A stretch of 64,000 bases of DNA from Heterohyrax brucei (lineage: Eukaryota; Chordata; Mammalia; Hyracoidea; Procaviidae), in contig CM053141.1 of NCBI GenBank assembly GCA_028571685.1, positions 54,558,333-54,622,332 on the forward strand, written 5' to 3'. The first letter of the stretch is position 1, and each line of letters starts with the position of its first letter. Both the position numbers and the translations under genes were made by a program. The notes under the pieces were generated by a model. It worked only from the letters and a program-made list of their open reading frames with translations, searched no databases and was not told the DNA's origin. Below, in pieces: positions 46,438-57,668 of this stretch.

Positions 46438-46745
46438 ATTTGTATGAGGACTGCCAATTAAGTTCGTGAACTCATCCTAAAAAAATGCTACAGACATCAT
46501 TGCTAAATATCACTATGCTAATATCACTACAGTTACCTTCAAAGTACTGTCCTTGGAAAGCTATGCACTGATGCCAGTGCCTCATCCACCCTTCAAAGCA
46601 ATTTTGCAACTCTTTCTGGAATGGCCATCAGAGCTGTTGTCCTATTACCATTGGTGTCCTGAATGTCATCAAAATGTCTTCAATATTTCCTTTACTTTCA
46701 GGTAAAGAGTGAGGTATGTAGCACTTAAAACAATTAAGTTTGTAT
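46438..46745 (-). mobile_element. Mariner-like DNA transposon remnant
   Basis: On the minus strand, 46633-46529 reads W-P-F-Q-K-E-L-Q-N-C-F-E-G-W-M-R-H-W and Q-C-I-A-F-Q-G-Q-Y-F-E-G, the typical C-terminus of a mariner transposase (C-F-E-x-W ... R-C-I-x-x-x-G-x-Y-F-E-G). The upstream piece F-D-D-I-Q is in another frame, so a frameshift separates them, and a stop lies just before W-P-F-Q. 'aattaagttcgtgaactcat' at 46467 is the mariner terminal inverted repeat. The catalytic core and the other end are missing. Confidence 0.88.
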
Positions 46746-47054
46746 ACTTAATTGTCAGACCTAATAAGACATCCATAAGAATGACGGGGAAAATAGAAAC
46801 AGTATATCGGAAGAAATTCATAACCCCACAGTAAGAAGAAAAAGAGGACATTTTTCTTATTAAATATATATTATCTTTAAAGAAGCCAGGCACCACATGT
46901 ATCACCAAGAGATGTTCTTAAATATAACAAGAAAAGTACACTTGTCAACTTTCTTGGGCTACAGACTATCCCTTTCCTTTCTTCCACCACTTTAGGTAGC
47001 CTATTAACCTGCTGCCTTTGAGATGATTGTTTTTAATGTGACCCCATACATGGC
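46746..47054. other. AT-rich single-copy DNA
   Basis: No repeat or gene recognised. Confidence 0.4.
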
Positions 47055-47428
47055 TTCTACTGTTGTTCTTAGATCCCATCAAATTAGTTCTGACTCATAG
47101 CTAGCCTGGATACAACAGACCTGAATACTACTCAGTCCTGAGTCATCCTCACAATCATTATTGTGCTTGACTCCATTGCTGCCTTCGCTGTGTCATCACA
47201 TCTCATTGAGGGTCTTTCTCTTTTTCGATAACACTCTACCTCACCAAGCAGTATTATCTTTCTTGACGGACTAGTCCCTCCTGATAACATGTCCAGAGTA
47301 CGTGAGACAAAGTCTTGCCGTCCTTCTTTCTAATGAGCACTGTAGCTGTACTCCCTCCAGGAAATACTTACTTCGTCTTCTAGCAGTCCATGGTATATTC
47401 TGTATTTTTTGCAAACCTATAATTCAAA
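47055..47428 (-). mobile_element. RTE 3' end (minus copy)
   Basis: 3' end at about 47055 ('ctactgttgttcttagatcc', 'gttctgactcatagctagcc'), then reversed C-terminal coding sequence ('gatctttcttgacggactag'-type, 'cttctagcagtccatggtat'). A SINE interrupts it at 47429. Confidence 0.88.
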
Positions 47429-47524
47429 TCCACCAGGTGCTCCTTGAATACTCTGGGGGTCAGTTCCACCCTGGCCCCTAGGGTTGCCATGAGTAGGATC
47501 CAACTTGACGGCACTTGGCTTGGC
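47429..47524 (+). mobile_element. 5'-truncated AfroSINE in RTE, with 10-bp target-site duplication
   Basis: Only the SINE 3' half is present ('tccaccaggtgctccttgaa', 'gggttgccatgagtaggatc', 'aacttgacggcacttggctt'). Perfect repeats of 'ataattcaaa' flank it at 47419-47428 and 47525-47534, showing a genuine truncated insertion and not later loss. Confidence 0.93.
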
Positions 47525-49598
47525 ATAATTCAAAGGCATCAATTTTTCTTTGGTCTTCCTTATTCATTGTCCAGCTAGCTTTCTCATGAGTATGAGTTGA
47601 TTGAAAACACCATGGCTTAGATCAGGCTCACGTTAGTCTGAAAAGTGACATCTTAGCTTTACAACACTTTAAAGAGACCTCTGGCGGCCGATTTACCCAG
47701 TGCAATACCTCTTTCAATTTCTTGACTCCTGCTTCCATGGGTATTGATTGTAGCTTCAAGTAAAATGAAATCCTTGACAACTTCAATATTTTCTCCAATT
47801 ATCATGATATTGCTTATAGGTCCAGTTGTAAAGCTAGTTGTTTTTTTCCTTTTATGTTGATGTGTAATCCATACTAAAGGCTGTACTCTTTAATCTTTAT
47901 CAGTAGCTGCTTCAAATCCTCTTCTAGTCGAGCAAGAAAGCTAAATAACACAGGCTGTTAAACAGTCTTCTTCCAATCCTGATGCCCCATTCTTCTTCGT
48001 GTAGTCCACCTTCTCAGTTTATTTGCACAGCATGGAGAATGAGCAAGAATGGTGAAAGGACATGACCCTTAAAGCATACCTTTCTCAACTTTAAACCATA
48101 CAACATCCCTTTGTTCTGTTTGAATAACAGGCCTCTTGCTCTACCTTCAGGCTTCACAGTAATATCATTAAGTGTTCTGGGATTGCTATTTATCTCAATG
48201 TTATCCATCATTTGCTATGATCCACGCAGTTGAAAGCCTTTGCATAGTTAATAAAAGACAGGTAAACATCTTCTTGGCATTCTCCACATTCTGCCAGGAT
48301 CTGTCCAACATCAGACATGCTGTCCTTTGTTCCACATCCTCTTCTAATCTGTCTTGAATTTCTGGCAATTCTCTATCAATATACTGTGCAACTACTTTTG
48401 AATAATCTTCAGCAAAATTTTTGATGCATGTGATATTATTGATATTGTTTGATAATTTCCACATTCTGTTGGATTGCCTTTCTTTGGAAAGGCATAGACA
48501 TGGGTCTTTTCCAATCAGTTGGATACGTAGCTGTCTTCCAAATTCCTTGGCATAGATCAGTGAACACTCCCAGCAATACATCCATTTGTTGAAACATCTC
48601 AGTTGAAAGTCTATCAATTTCTGGAGCCTTGTTTTTCACCAATGCCTTCAGTACAGCTTAGACTTTTTCCTTAAGTATCATCATTTCCTTATCATATGCT
48701 ATCTTCTGAAATGTTCAAACATGAACCAATTCTTTTTGTTACATTGACTTTTTATATTCCTTCCATCTTCTTAAGATACTTCCTACATTATTCAATATTT
48801 TCCCCATAGAATCTTTCAATATTACAATTCAAAGCTTGAATTTTTCTTCATTTCTTTAAGCTTGAGAAGTACTGAGTGCATTTTTCCTTTTGGTTTTCTA
48901 ACTCCATGTCTTTACACATTTCATTATGATGCTTTACCTTGTCTTCTTGACCTGCCTTTTGAAACCTTCTGTTCAGCTCTTCATCAATTCTTGCTTTTGC
49001 TTTAGCAAAAGTGTAACCTCCACAATTTTTTCTGATATCCACTTATTTTTTCCTTTTGCTTTTCTGCCTTGATAATGACCTCTTGTGTTCCCCGTGTATA
49101 ACATCCTTGTGTCATTCCACAAATCATCTGGTCTTTGGTCATTAGTGTTCAACACATCAAATCTGTTCTTGACATGGTCTATAAACTCAGATGGGATATA
49201 CTCAAGGTTGTACTTTGGCTCTTGTGGATTTGTTCTAATTTTCTTCAATTTCAACTTAATTTGTGCATGCATAATTGATAGTCTGTTTCAAAGCTGTCTC
49301 TTAGCCTTGTTCTGATTGCTGATATTGAGTTGCTCTGTTGCACCTTTCCACAGATGTAGTTAATTTGATTCCTGTATATTTTATTTGGTGAGTTCCACAT
49401 GTGTACTCACCGTTTATGCTGCTGAGAAAAGTATTTTCAATAAAAAAGTTATAGGTCTTACAGAAGCCTATTACATGATCTTAGGCATCATGTCTATCAC
49501 CAAAGGCATATTTTCCAACTACCACCTTCTTTGTTTCCAATATTCACATTCCAATTGCCAATAATTATCAGGTCATTTTGATGGATAGCATGGATGAT
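47525..49598 (-). mobile_element. RTE, RT to endonuclease (minus copy)
   Basis: Long reversed RTE. Minus frame 48617-48201 reads S-N-N-I-N-N-I-T and Q-Y-I-D-R-E-L-P-E-I-Q (RT fingers). 49272-48973 reads L-K-K-I-R-T-N-P-Q-E-P-K-Y-N-L-E-Y-I-P-S-E-F-I-D-H (linker). The sequence reaches the endonuclease ('attgccaataattatcag') and stops at about 49598, where a plus-strand RTE begins. The 5' third is missing. Multiple stops make it inactive. Confidence 0.9.
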
Positions 49599-50157
49599 GT
49601 TAAGACGGATCCTGACTGAAAGTACAGAGTATCATCACAAAGGTGTCTTCCTGTGTTTCATTGACTCTGCAAAGGCATTCAACTGTGCAAATCCTAACAA
49701 ATTATGAACAACATTATGAAGAATATAAGTGCCAGAATATTTGATTGTGCTCACAAGGAACATGACCATAGATCGACAGACAGTCACTGAGACAGAACAA
49801 GGGGTTTAAAGTCAGGAAAGGGATATGTTTGGGTTGCATCCTCTCACCATTCTTATCCAATCTGTATACACAGCAGATAATTTGAGAAGCTGAACTATAT
49901 GAAGAAGAATGGGGCATGAGGATTGGAGGAGGAAGACTCATTAACAACCTTCCTGTCTTGTCCAAGGTGAAGAGGACCTGAAGCACTAATTGAAAAAGAT
50001 CAAGGACCACAACCTTCAGCATGTATTATACTTCAACATCACAAAAAGAAAAGAAAAATCCTTATAACTGGACCAATAATAAATGGAGAAAAGATTGAAG
50101 TTATCAAGGATTTCATTTTGCTTGACTCCTCATTCAGTACCTGTGAAAACAGCAGTC
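49599..50157 (+). mobile_element. RTE RT region (plus copy), left part
   Basis: It begins mid-RT ('gtttcattgactctgcaaag', reading F-I-D-S-A-K-A-F), continues 'cagaacaaggggtttaaagt' and 'gattggaggaggaagactca', and stops at 'agcagtcaagaaatcaaatg', where L1 copy 3 is inserted. It resumes at 57669. Confidence 0.9.
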
Positions 50158-50170
50158 AAGAAATCAAATG
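50158..50170 (+). repeat. Target-site duplication of L1 copy 3 (left)
   Basis: 'aagaaatcaaatg' is repeated exactly at 57656-57668. The uninterrupted RTE carries it once. Confidence 0.95.
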
Positions 50171-50397
50171 AGAGGCAGAGTCAACATGGTGGACTAGACA
50201 CACGTCTCCTTAATTTACTCTGAAAACTAAGGGCTGGATTGATAATTAAACGGAATCTTCTGGACACCCTGTGAGCCCTAGGACATGGCATAGGGTTATC
50301 AATTTGGACTACATGTCTCTGAACAGGAAACTTCTTCTCTTTCACTGTTCCCTGTTCTTGTTGAATCCTGGCTCTCACGAACTGAAGGTACCTTTTA

Positions 50398-50986
50398 ACT
50401 TTCCTTTCTCTGTCTTAGCTGGCGGGGTTTGGGCTTAACTGGCAGTAAAGCTCAGCTGCACTGCTGATGGGACCAGGAGGTGGAATAGCGACCTTTTGAG
50501 AGCCCAGCTACAGACTCTGAGCATCTCAGCCCCTCTACTGTCTCTTTCTGAACCTCTGCCATAGAATTGGCTATTCCACAGTGAGTGGGACAGCTTGTGT
50601 GGTATGCCATCTTGTTTGACTGTGAGGCAGAGCAACCCAAATGGAGGCCTCAGCAGGGGCTAATTCCCAGGCTAGGAGGCAGTCCCACCATTATCTTTTC
50701 TGTCTTAGCCGGCAGGCAGGGCTTGGGCTTAATGGGGAGCTAAGATCAGCCACACTGCTGACAGGACCAGCAGGCAGAATAACCACATTTTGAGAGCCTG
50801 GCTCTGGTCTCTGCGTATCTGAACCCCTCTACCCTCTCTTTCTGAATCTCTACCATTGAATTGGCTATTCCACAGTGGGTGAGAGAGTTTCTGCTTGATG
50901 CCATCTTGTTTGACTGGGGGCGGGGGGATTATTGAAACAGAGGCCTTAAGAGGGACTAATTCCCAGGCTGGGAGGCAGTTCCAGCC
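50398..50986 (+). promoter_or_regulatory. Two tandem ~294-bp units in the L1 5' UTR
   Basis: Unit 1 (about 50398-50690) and unit 2 (50691-50986) share, in the same order, 'tctgtcttagc', 'cactgctga', 'ttttgagagcc', 'gaattggctattccacagtg', 'gccatcttgtttgactg' and 'gactaattcccaggct'-type sequence at a constant 294-base offset. By eye they are about 80% identical. Tandem monomers of this kind act as internal promoters in mouse L1. That role is inferred here, not shown. Confidence 0.85.
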
Positions 50987-51535
50987 CAGGGAGTGCTTTT
51001 CCAGCACAAAAAAAGCTGTGTTTATCACAGTATGACCTTACAGGTGGGGCCCAGCAGCAGATGAAAGCTGAGCAGTAGCCTTTCCATACTTCGAACTGGT
51101 GTACAGCATCAGGGGTTAGATATAGAAGTGGTTACTTTGCCATCTGAGAAGAGGAGCTTACACCTTTGACAGCCTCACTGATTTCGGAAGCTGTCAGACA
51201 GCTTTTACTTCCAATTTAAGACTACCTAGAGAAATTACTGCAGTGCATCCTGATGGCATCTCTTCTGGCCTTTACTGACTCACATCATAGTGTAGGTGAC
51301 AGCCACCGAGTGATGCCACAAGTAGAGCAGTGTGTTTGCCAATCAGGAGGTGTAGCCTGTTACCCCAGAGATTCCAATGGGCCCAGTCACTGGAGTACAG
51401 AGACATGACCGATGATCACCTTCCTTATCAGATCGTGCTTTAGATCCTATTAAGGTAACACCAGAGAAACTAAACAATGTCCAGAAGCCCCAAAAGCAAC
51501 AAACTTTTGACAGAAACTTACAGAAAAATTCACCT

Positions 51536-52415
51536 ATGGCTCCAGAAAGCCCCCAGATGAAAGAACCAAAGAACTTCCCAGACAAAGAAGCTATTCTGAA
51601 ACTATCAGAGGTTGAGTACAAAAGGATTGTACAGAGAGCCCTCCTAGACCTTATACAAAATGCAGCAGAGCAAAATGAAAAATTAACCAAGCTGTTGAAA
51701 CTGATAGAACACCAGTATTCTGAAATCCAACAGACCAAAAGCAAAATCAAAGAAATAGAAAATTCGATCCAAAGCCAAGAAAACAGAATGGAACAAATGG
51801 AAAACAGACTTTCTGACTTGAAAGACAGAGCTATTGACTCCAGCATTTATTAGGAAACATCAGAGAAAAGAAACAAGAAAAGTAAAGAAGTGTTAAGAAG
51901 CATGTGAAATTCTATAAAGAGAAAGAATCTACAATTAATTGGAGTTCCTGAACAGGGAGGGACACCTGAAAACACTGGGAGTATTGTTGCTAAGTTGTTG
52001 ACAAAAAAACTTTCCTGAAATTATGAAAGAAGAGAATATAGATATCCAAGATGCATACTGAATGCCAATCAGTACAGATCCCAAAAGAAAGAATCCAAGA
52101 CATACTATAATCAAGCTTAACAAAATGAAACATAAGCAGAAACTCTTAAAGGTAGAGAGACTCAAAGCAAAGCTAACACTCAGAGGGAAGCCCTGCAGGG
52201 TTTCATCTGACTTCTCAGCAGAAATGATGCTGGCACGGAGACAACAGGATGACACATTCAAACCATTGAAGGAGAAGAACTTCCAACCAAGAATTATATA
52301 TCCTGTAAAACTATCTCTAAAACATGAAAATGAACTTAAGACATTTGCAGATAAACAGAAACTCAGAAACTGTAAAAACCAAACCAAAGCTACAAAAAAT
52401 ACTGAAACAAGCTTG
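51536..52415 (+). pseudogene. L1 ORF1 relic (copy 3)
   Basis: It starts at 51536 (M-A-P-E-S-P-Q-M-K-E-P-K). Residues 20-105 form a heptad-rich coiled coil (L-L-K-L-I-E-H-Q-Y-S-E-I-Q-Q-T-K-S-K-I-K), which trimerises ORF1p in the family. The frame stops at 51853 and later parts are out of frame: G-V-P-E-Q-G-G near 51943, the RRM start, and L-R-G-K-P-C-R-V-S-S-D-F-S-A-E at 52170-52215 with N-F-Q-P-R-I-I-Y-P-V-K-L-S near 52280, the C-terminal domain. It is inactive. Confidence 0.9.
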
Positions 52416-52868
52416 TGGCTTCAAAGAACAAAACAATTAACTCTATGTTTTAGGAGGCAATACAAGACATACCATCCAGAAACATACTCAGTTAGGGAAG
52501 GCACAAAATGCAATCAAAGCTATAATTTAAAAGAAGGGATTCAGGGATCATTTCATGAAAACTATGACATCTTCATATTAAAAAGGGGGATGTACTGCAG
52601 TAGTTATAGTCCTTCCAGAGGAGAGGAATTTAATAAGATACGTAGCAGTTAAAATTGGGTTTAAACAGATCATTAAGGGAGATCACTAAGGTAGAAGTAA
52701 AGCACAATAAAGACACAATATATGAAATCAAGAGATGTAATACAGGAGTCTCAACAAACACAAAACCAACACTAAAAAGGGGAAAAATCAACACATAAAG
52801 AAGAATGTCCCAGAACAGCATAGTAAGAGCAGCAGAGAGAACATCAACACACAGACAAACACATCACA

Positions 52869-55800
52869 ATGACAGCACTAAATACATACCTATCGATAAT
52901 TACATTGAATGTAAATGGACTGAATGTTCCAGTAAAGAGACAATGAGTGATGTCATGGGTCAAAAGACACAACCTGTCTATAGGTTGCTTATAAGAAACT
53001 CACCTTAGATTTAAAGATGTGAACAAACTGAAAATTAAAGGACGGAAGAATATATACCAAGCTAACAATATACAAAGAAGAGCAGGTATGGCAATACCAA
53101 TCTCAGGTAAAATAGATTTTAATGTGAAATCCACCATCATAGACAAGGATGGACACTATTTACTGCTGAAAGTTTCGATACACAAGCAGGACTTAACAAT
53201 ATTAAATACTTATGCATCCAATACTAGAGCATCTAAATACATCAAAGAAACACTACATTCAAAAATGAAATGGATCACTCCACAACAATAGTGGAGTATC
53301 GACCACCACTCAATATTGTACAGATCTCAGTATTGGACAGATATTCTCAGTATTGGACAGATCTCCCAGTAAACAGCTCAGTAAAAACACAGAAGATCTT
53401 ATTGCCACAATTAACCAAATAGATCTCATCAACATACACAGAACTTTCTATCCAGCAGATAACTACACCTTCTTCTCCAGTGCACATGGAACACTTTCCA
53501 TAATAGACCATGCATTAGGACATAAAGTAAATCACAATGAAACTCATACCACTGAATTATTGCAAAGCATCTTCTCAGACTATAAAGCCATAAAAGTTGA
53601 AATCAATAGCTGAAAAAACAGAAAGAGGAACATATGGGAATTGAGTAACACCTTGCTTAAAAAGCCATGGGCTATAGAAGAAATCTAGGATGAAATAAAT
53701 AAATTTATGGATTCCAATGAGAATGAAAATACTTCCTACCAGAACCTACGGAACACAGCCAAAGCAGTGCTCAAAGGGCAGTTTATCCTCATAAATGCAC
53801 ACCTCCAGAAGTAAGAAAGAAACCAAACAAAGAACTAACCCTACAGCTTGAACAAGTAGAGAGAAAACAACAGAGGAATCTCTCAGTCACCAGAAGAAAA
53901 CAGATCATAAAGATTAGAGCAGAACTAAATAAATTAGAGAATAGAAGAACAACTGAAAAAAATTGAAAAGACCAAAAGCTAGTTTTTTTGAAAAGATCAA
54001 CCAAATTGACAAACCATTGGCTAAACTTACTAAACAAAAACAGGAAAGGAAACAAATAACCCAAAAAGAAATGAGAGGGGAGTTGTCATAACAGATCCAA
54101 TAGAAATCAAAACATCATAACAGAATACTATCAAAGACTGTACTCTAACAAATTTGAAAACCTAGAGGAAGTGGAAAAATTCCTTGATTCATATCACCTA
54201 CCAACACTATCACAAGATGAAGCATAACAACTTTTAATGAATGCATCACAAAGGAAGAGATTGAAAAATCATCAACAAACTACCAACCCAAAAAGCCCTG
54301 GCCCAAATGGCTTTACCACAGAATTTTACCAAGTTTTTAGAGAAGAGTTATCTCCATTTCACAGTACTACTATTTCACACTACTACTATTTCACAATACA
54401 GAAAGGGATGGAATACTCCCAGACCCATTCTATGAAGTCAGCATAACCCTGGGACCAAAGCCAGGGAAAGACCTGACAAAAAAGGAAAACTACAGACTGA
54501 TAACACTTATGAATCTAGATGCAAAAATATTCAATAAAATTCTTTCCAATATAATACAACATATGAAAAAAAAAATAATCCATCATGACCAACTTGGATT
54601 CATACCAGGAATGCAAGGCTGGTTCAACATCAGAAAAACAATTAATGTGATCAATCACATAAATAACACAAAAGACAAGAATCACCTGATTTTGTCAATT
54701 GATGCAGAAAAGGTATTTGATAACGTCCAACACTCATTCATGCTAAAAACTCTCAGCAAAATAGGAATAGATGGCAAATTCCTTGATACAATAAGGGCTA
54801 TTTATACAAAGCCAACTGCCTACATCATCCTGAATGGAGAGAGACTGAAACAATTCCCCTTGAGAAGGGGAACTAGATAAGTATGCCCACTCTCACGTCT
54901 CCTATTCAACGTTGCAACAGAAGTTCTAGCCAGAGCAATTAGACAAGACCAAGAAATAAAGGGCATCTGCATCAGCAAAGAAGAAGTAAAAATCTCCCTA
55001 TTTGCAGATTATATGACTGTAAACACAGAGAATTCTTAAGTAAACTATTCAGTCTGATAGAAGAATTCAACAAAGTGTCAGGATACAAGATAAACATAAG
55101 TAAATCAGTAGGATTCTTTTATAACAACAATGAGAAGAAGAAATTACCAAATCAATATCATTTACCATAGTCCCTAAGAAGATGAAATGCCTAGGAATAA
55201 ATCTAACTAGAGAAATAACAGACCTTTACAAAGAGAACTATAAGACCTTACTACAAGAAACTAAGAGAGACTTACATAAAAGGAGACACCTTCCCGGCTC
55301 ACGGATACGAAGACTTAACAATCTACTTACATAATGCAATCCCATTACAAATTCCATCATTTTTTAATGAGATGGAGAAACAAATCACCGGCTTTGTTTG
55401 GAAAGCGAAGAAGCCTCAGATGAGTAAAGTACTACTGAAGAAGAACACTGGCAGGCCTCTCACTACGCAACTTTAGAATCTATTACACTGCCACAGTTGT
55501 CAAAACAGCCTGGTACTTGTACAAAAAGAGACATATAGATCAATTGAGACCCCAGAGATGCCACCATTCTATGAACAGCTGATTGATATTCAACAAAGCC
55601 CGTAAGACTTTAAACTGGGGTAAAAACAATCTCTAACAAAAGATACTGGCAAAATTGCATAGCCATCTGCAAAAAACTGAAGCAAGACCCATATCTTACA
55701 CCTTATACAAAAACCAACTCAAACTGGATAAAAGACTTACAAATCAAAACTAAAACAATAAAGCCCATCCAAGAAAAAATAGGATTAACAATGGAAGTTT

Positions 55801-56650
55801 TAATACACAACATACAGACTTCAAAATCTGCCAAACAAAGAATGATCAATAGAAGAGAAAATAGATAAATGGGAACTACTAAGAATCAAACACTTTTGCT
55901 CATCTAAAAACTTTATCAAAAGAATTAAAAGTCCACCTACAGAACGGGAAAAAATATTTGGCAACTATATGTCAGACAGATGTCTGATCTCCATATTCTG
56001 TAAAATACTACAAAATATCAATAAGAAAAGGATAAATAATCCAATTAAGCAATGGGTGAAGGAGATTGACAGATATTTCTCTAAAGACAATATCCAGGCA
56101 GCCAAAAGACACATGCAGAAATGCTCTCGATCATTAGCTATTAAAGAAATTCAAGTCAAAACTACAATGAGATATCATCTCACCTCAAAAAGTTTGGCCA
56201 TGATCCAAAAAACACAAAGCAACAAATGCTGGAGAGGCTGTGGAGAAATTGAAATTCTCCTACGCTGTCGGTGGGATTGCAAAATGGTAAAACCTCTTTG
56301 AAAAACAATCTGGCACTTCCTTGAAAAGATGGAAATAGATATATCATTAGACTCAGTAATTCTACTGCTTGGAATATATCCTACAGAATCAAGGGCATTC
56401 ATACCAACAGATACATGCACAAAAATGTTTATGACAGCACAGTTCACAATAGCAAAAAGATGGAATCAACCTAGATAACCAGCAACAGGTGAATGGATAA
56501 ATAAACTACGGTATATATAGTCAATGGAATGCTATGCAATGATAAAGAACAATGACAATTTTAGGAATCATCTTATAACCTGGTTTCAATAGGAAGCCAT
56601 TATGTTGAGTGAAAGTAGTCAGCGGCAAAAGGACAAACATTATATGAGAC
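52869..56650 (+). pseudogene. L1 ORF2 relic (copy 3)
   Basis: It starts at 52869 (M-T-A-L-N-T-Y-L-S) and meets a stop at codon 26 (52944). The endonuclease is split. RT motif [10 protein letters not shown] is readable near 54695, but the F-A-D-D box reads F-A-D-Y at 55001-55012, so the second catalytic Asp is lost. The C-terminus is kept: 56235-56290 encodes C-W-R-G-C-G-E-I-E-I-L-L-R-C-R-W-D-C-K, the cysteine-rich motif of L1 ORF2. It is therefore dead at both enzymatic and reading-frame level. Confidence 0.92.
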
Positions 56651-57655
56651 CCCTACAATAAGAAATTAAAAACAGAGGCATGTGTAGAAGAAAAGATTCT
56701 TTGACAGCAGCGAGGGGAGGGAAGAAGGGAGTATTGGTTATAGATTAAATAATTGATTGAAATTTGGTTGGGTGAAATCAGTGACAACACATATTAGAAA
56801 GAAGATCAATTTAACTGGACTTAAACATAACCTGAATACTCCTCAAATTTTAACCCAATATTGCAAGGACAGAGGACCAGGGATGGGAGTCCGGCTCTCA
56901 GGGGACATCAAAGCAAATTAGCATAACTAGCATATTGCTGAGAGTCTTCTGCCCTCCATATTGGTGAGAGTCTTCTGCACTCCATATTGGCGTCCACGGT
57001 CTTAAAAGCTTGCAAACTGCCATCAGAGGTACACCAAACGGTCCCAGCTCAACAGGAACAGAAGATCATCAAGGACCAAAATGACAGGGAGGAAAGAGAA
57101 CCCAGAAGACAGAGAGACCCATGTGAGTGGCTGAATACACAGACATGTCACCGGAGGAACCAGATGGTGCCCAGCCACCAGCAGTGATAGCCATGATGGG
57201 GCTCACAAAGTTGAGTCTCACTGGCAACACGAAAGTAAAAAGGAGTACAACCTGAGAACTCCACTAAAAGACTGCAGTTGATGGTCCAGGGGCTTCAGCG
57301 TTCCCCCTGGAGCATGGCCCCTGGTCCTGATGCTGCCCCTGTCCATAAATCATTGGTGAGGGCAACTCTTCAGAATGTATTGGACTCAGTGACACAGAAT
57401 GACCATACTGTGTGTGCACTTTATAGTTCTATGCATCTATAGGATGTCGTCCTGCCGGCCTCTTACCGGAGGGGAAGAAGACGGCCGAGAGGAGGGGACA
57501 GGAGATTGTTAGGAGGATATGACATGTATAGAATGGATCGGAGGAGTGTGCTGTCACTCGGCAGGGAGAGCAGCAGGAGATGCACATGGGCAGGCATGCA
57601 AATTAATACTGGATTGTACACTTCCACTCAATCACAATAAATAAAAAAAATAAAT

Positions 57656-57668
57656 AAGAAATCAAATG
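57656..57668 (+). repeat. Target-site duplication of L1 copy 3 (right)
   Basis: Exact copy of 50158-50170, directly after the L1 A-rich tail. Confidence 0.95.

Larger units (their letters stand above)
50171..57655 (+). mobile_element. Near full-length L1 (copy 3), inserted in an RTE
   Basis: About 7.5 kb from 5' UTR ('agaggcagagtcaacatggt') to a 3' A/AAT-rich tail ('aataaataaaaaaaataaat'). Order: 5' UTR with two tandem units (50398-50986), ORF1 from 51536, spacer, ORF2 from 52869, 3' UTR from about 56700. The 13-bp duplication on both sides shows the ends are original. Both ORFs hold stops and frameshifts, so it is dead. Confidence 0.95.

Noticed and set aside
50398-50986. Segmental duplication of host DNA
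   Set aside because: Both units lie within the L1 5' UTR, upstream of ORF1 and inside the boundaries set by the target-site duplication.
51343-51846. 167-codon minus-strand frame with membrane-like look
   Set aside because: It lies antisense to L1 ORF1 coiled-coil sequence.
51935-52387. 150-codon minus-strand frame, Cys/Ser/Phe rich
   Set aside because: Antisense to L1 ORF1 C-terminal sequence.
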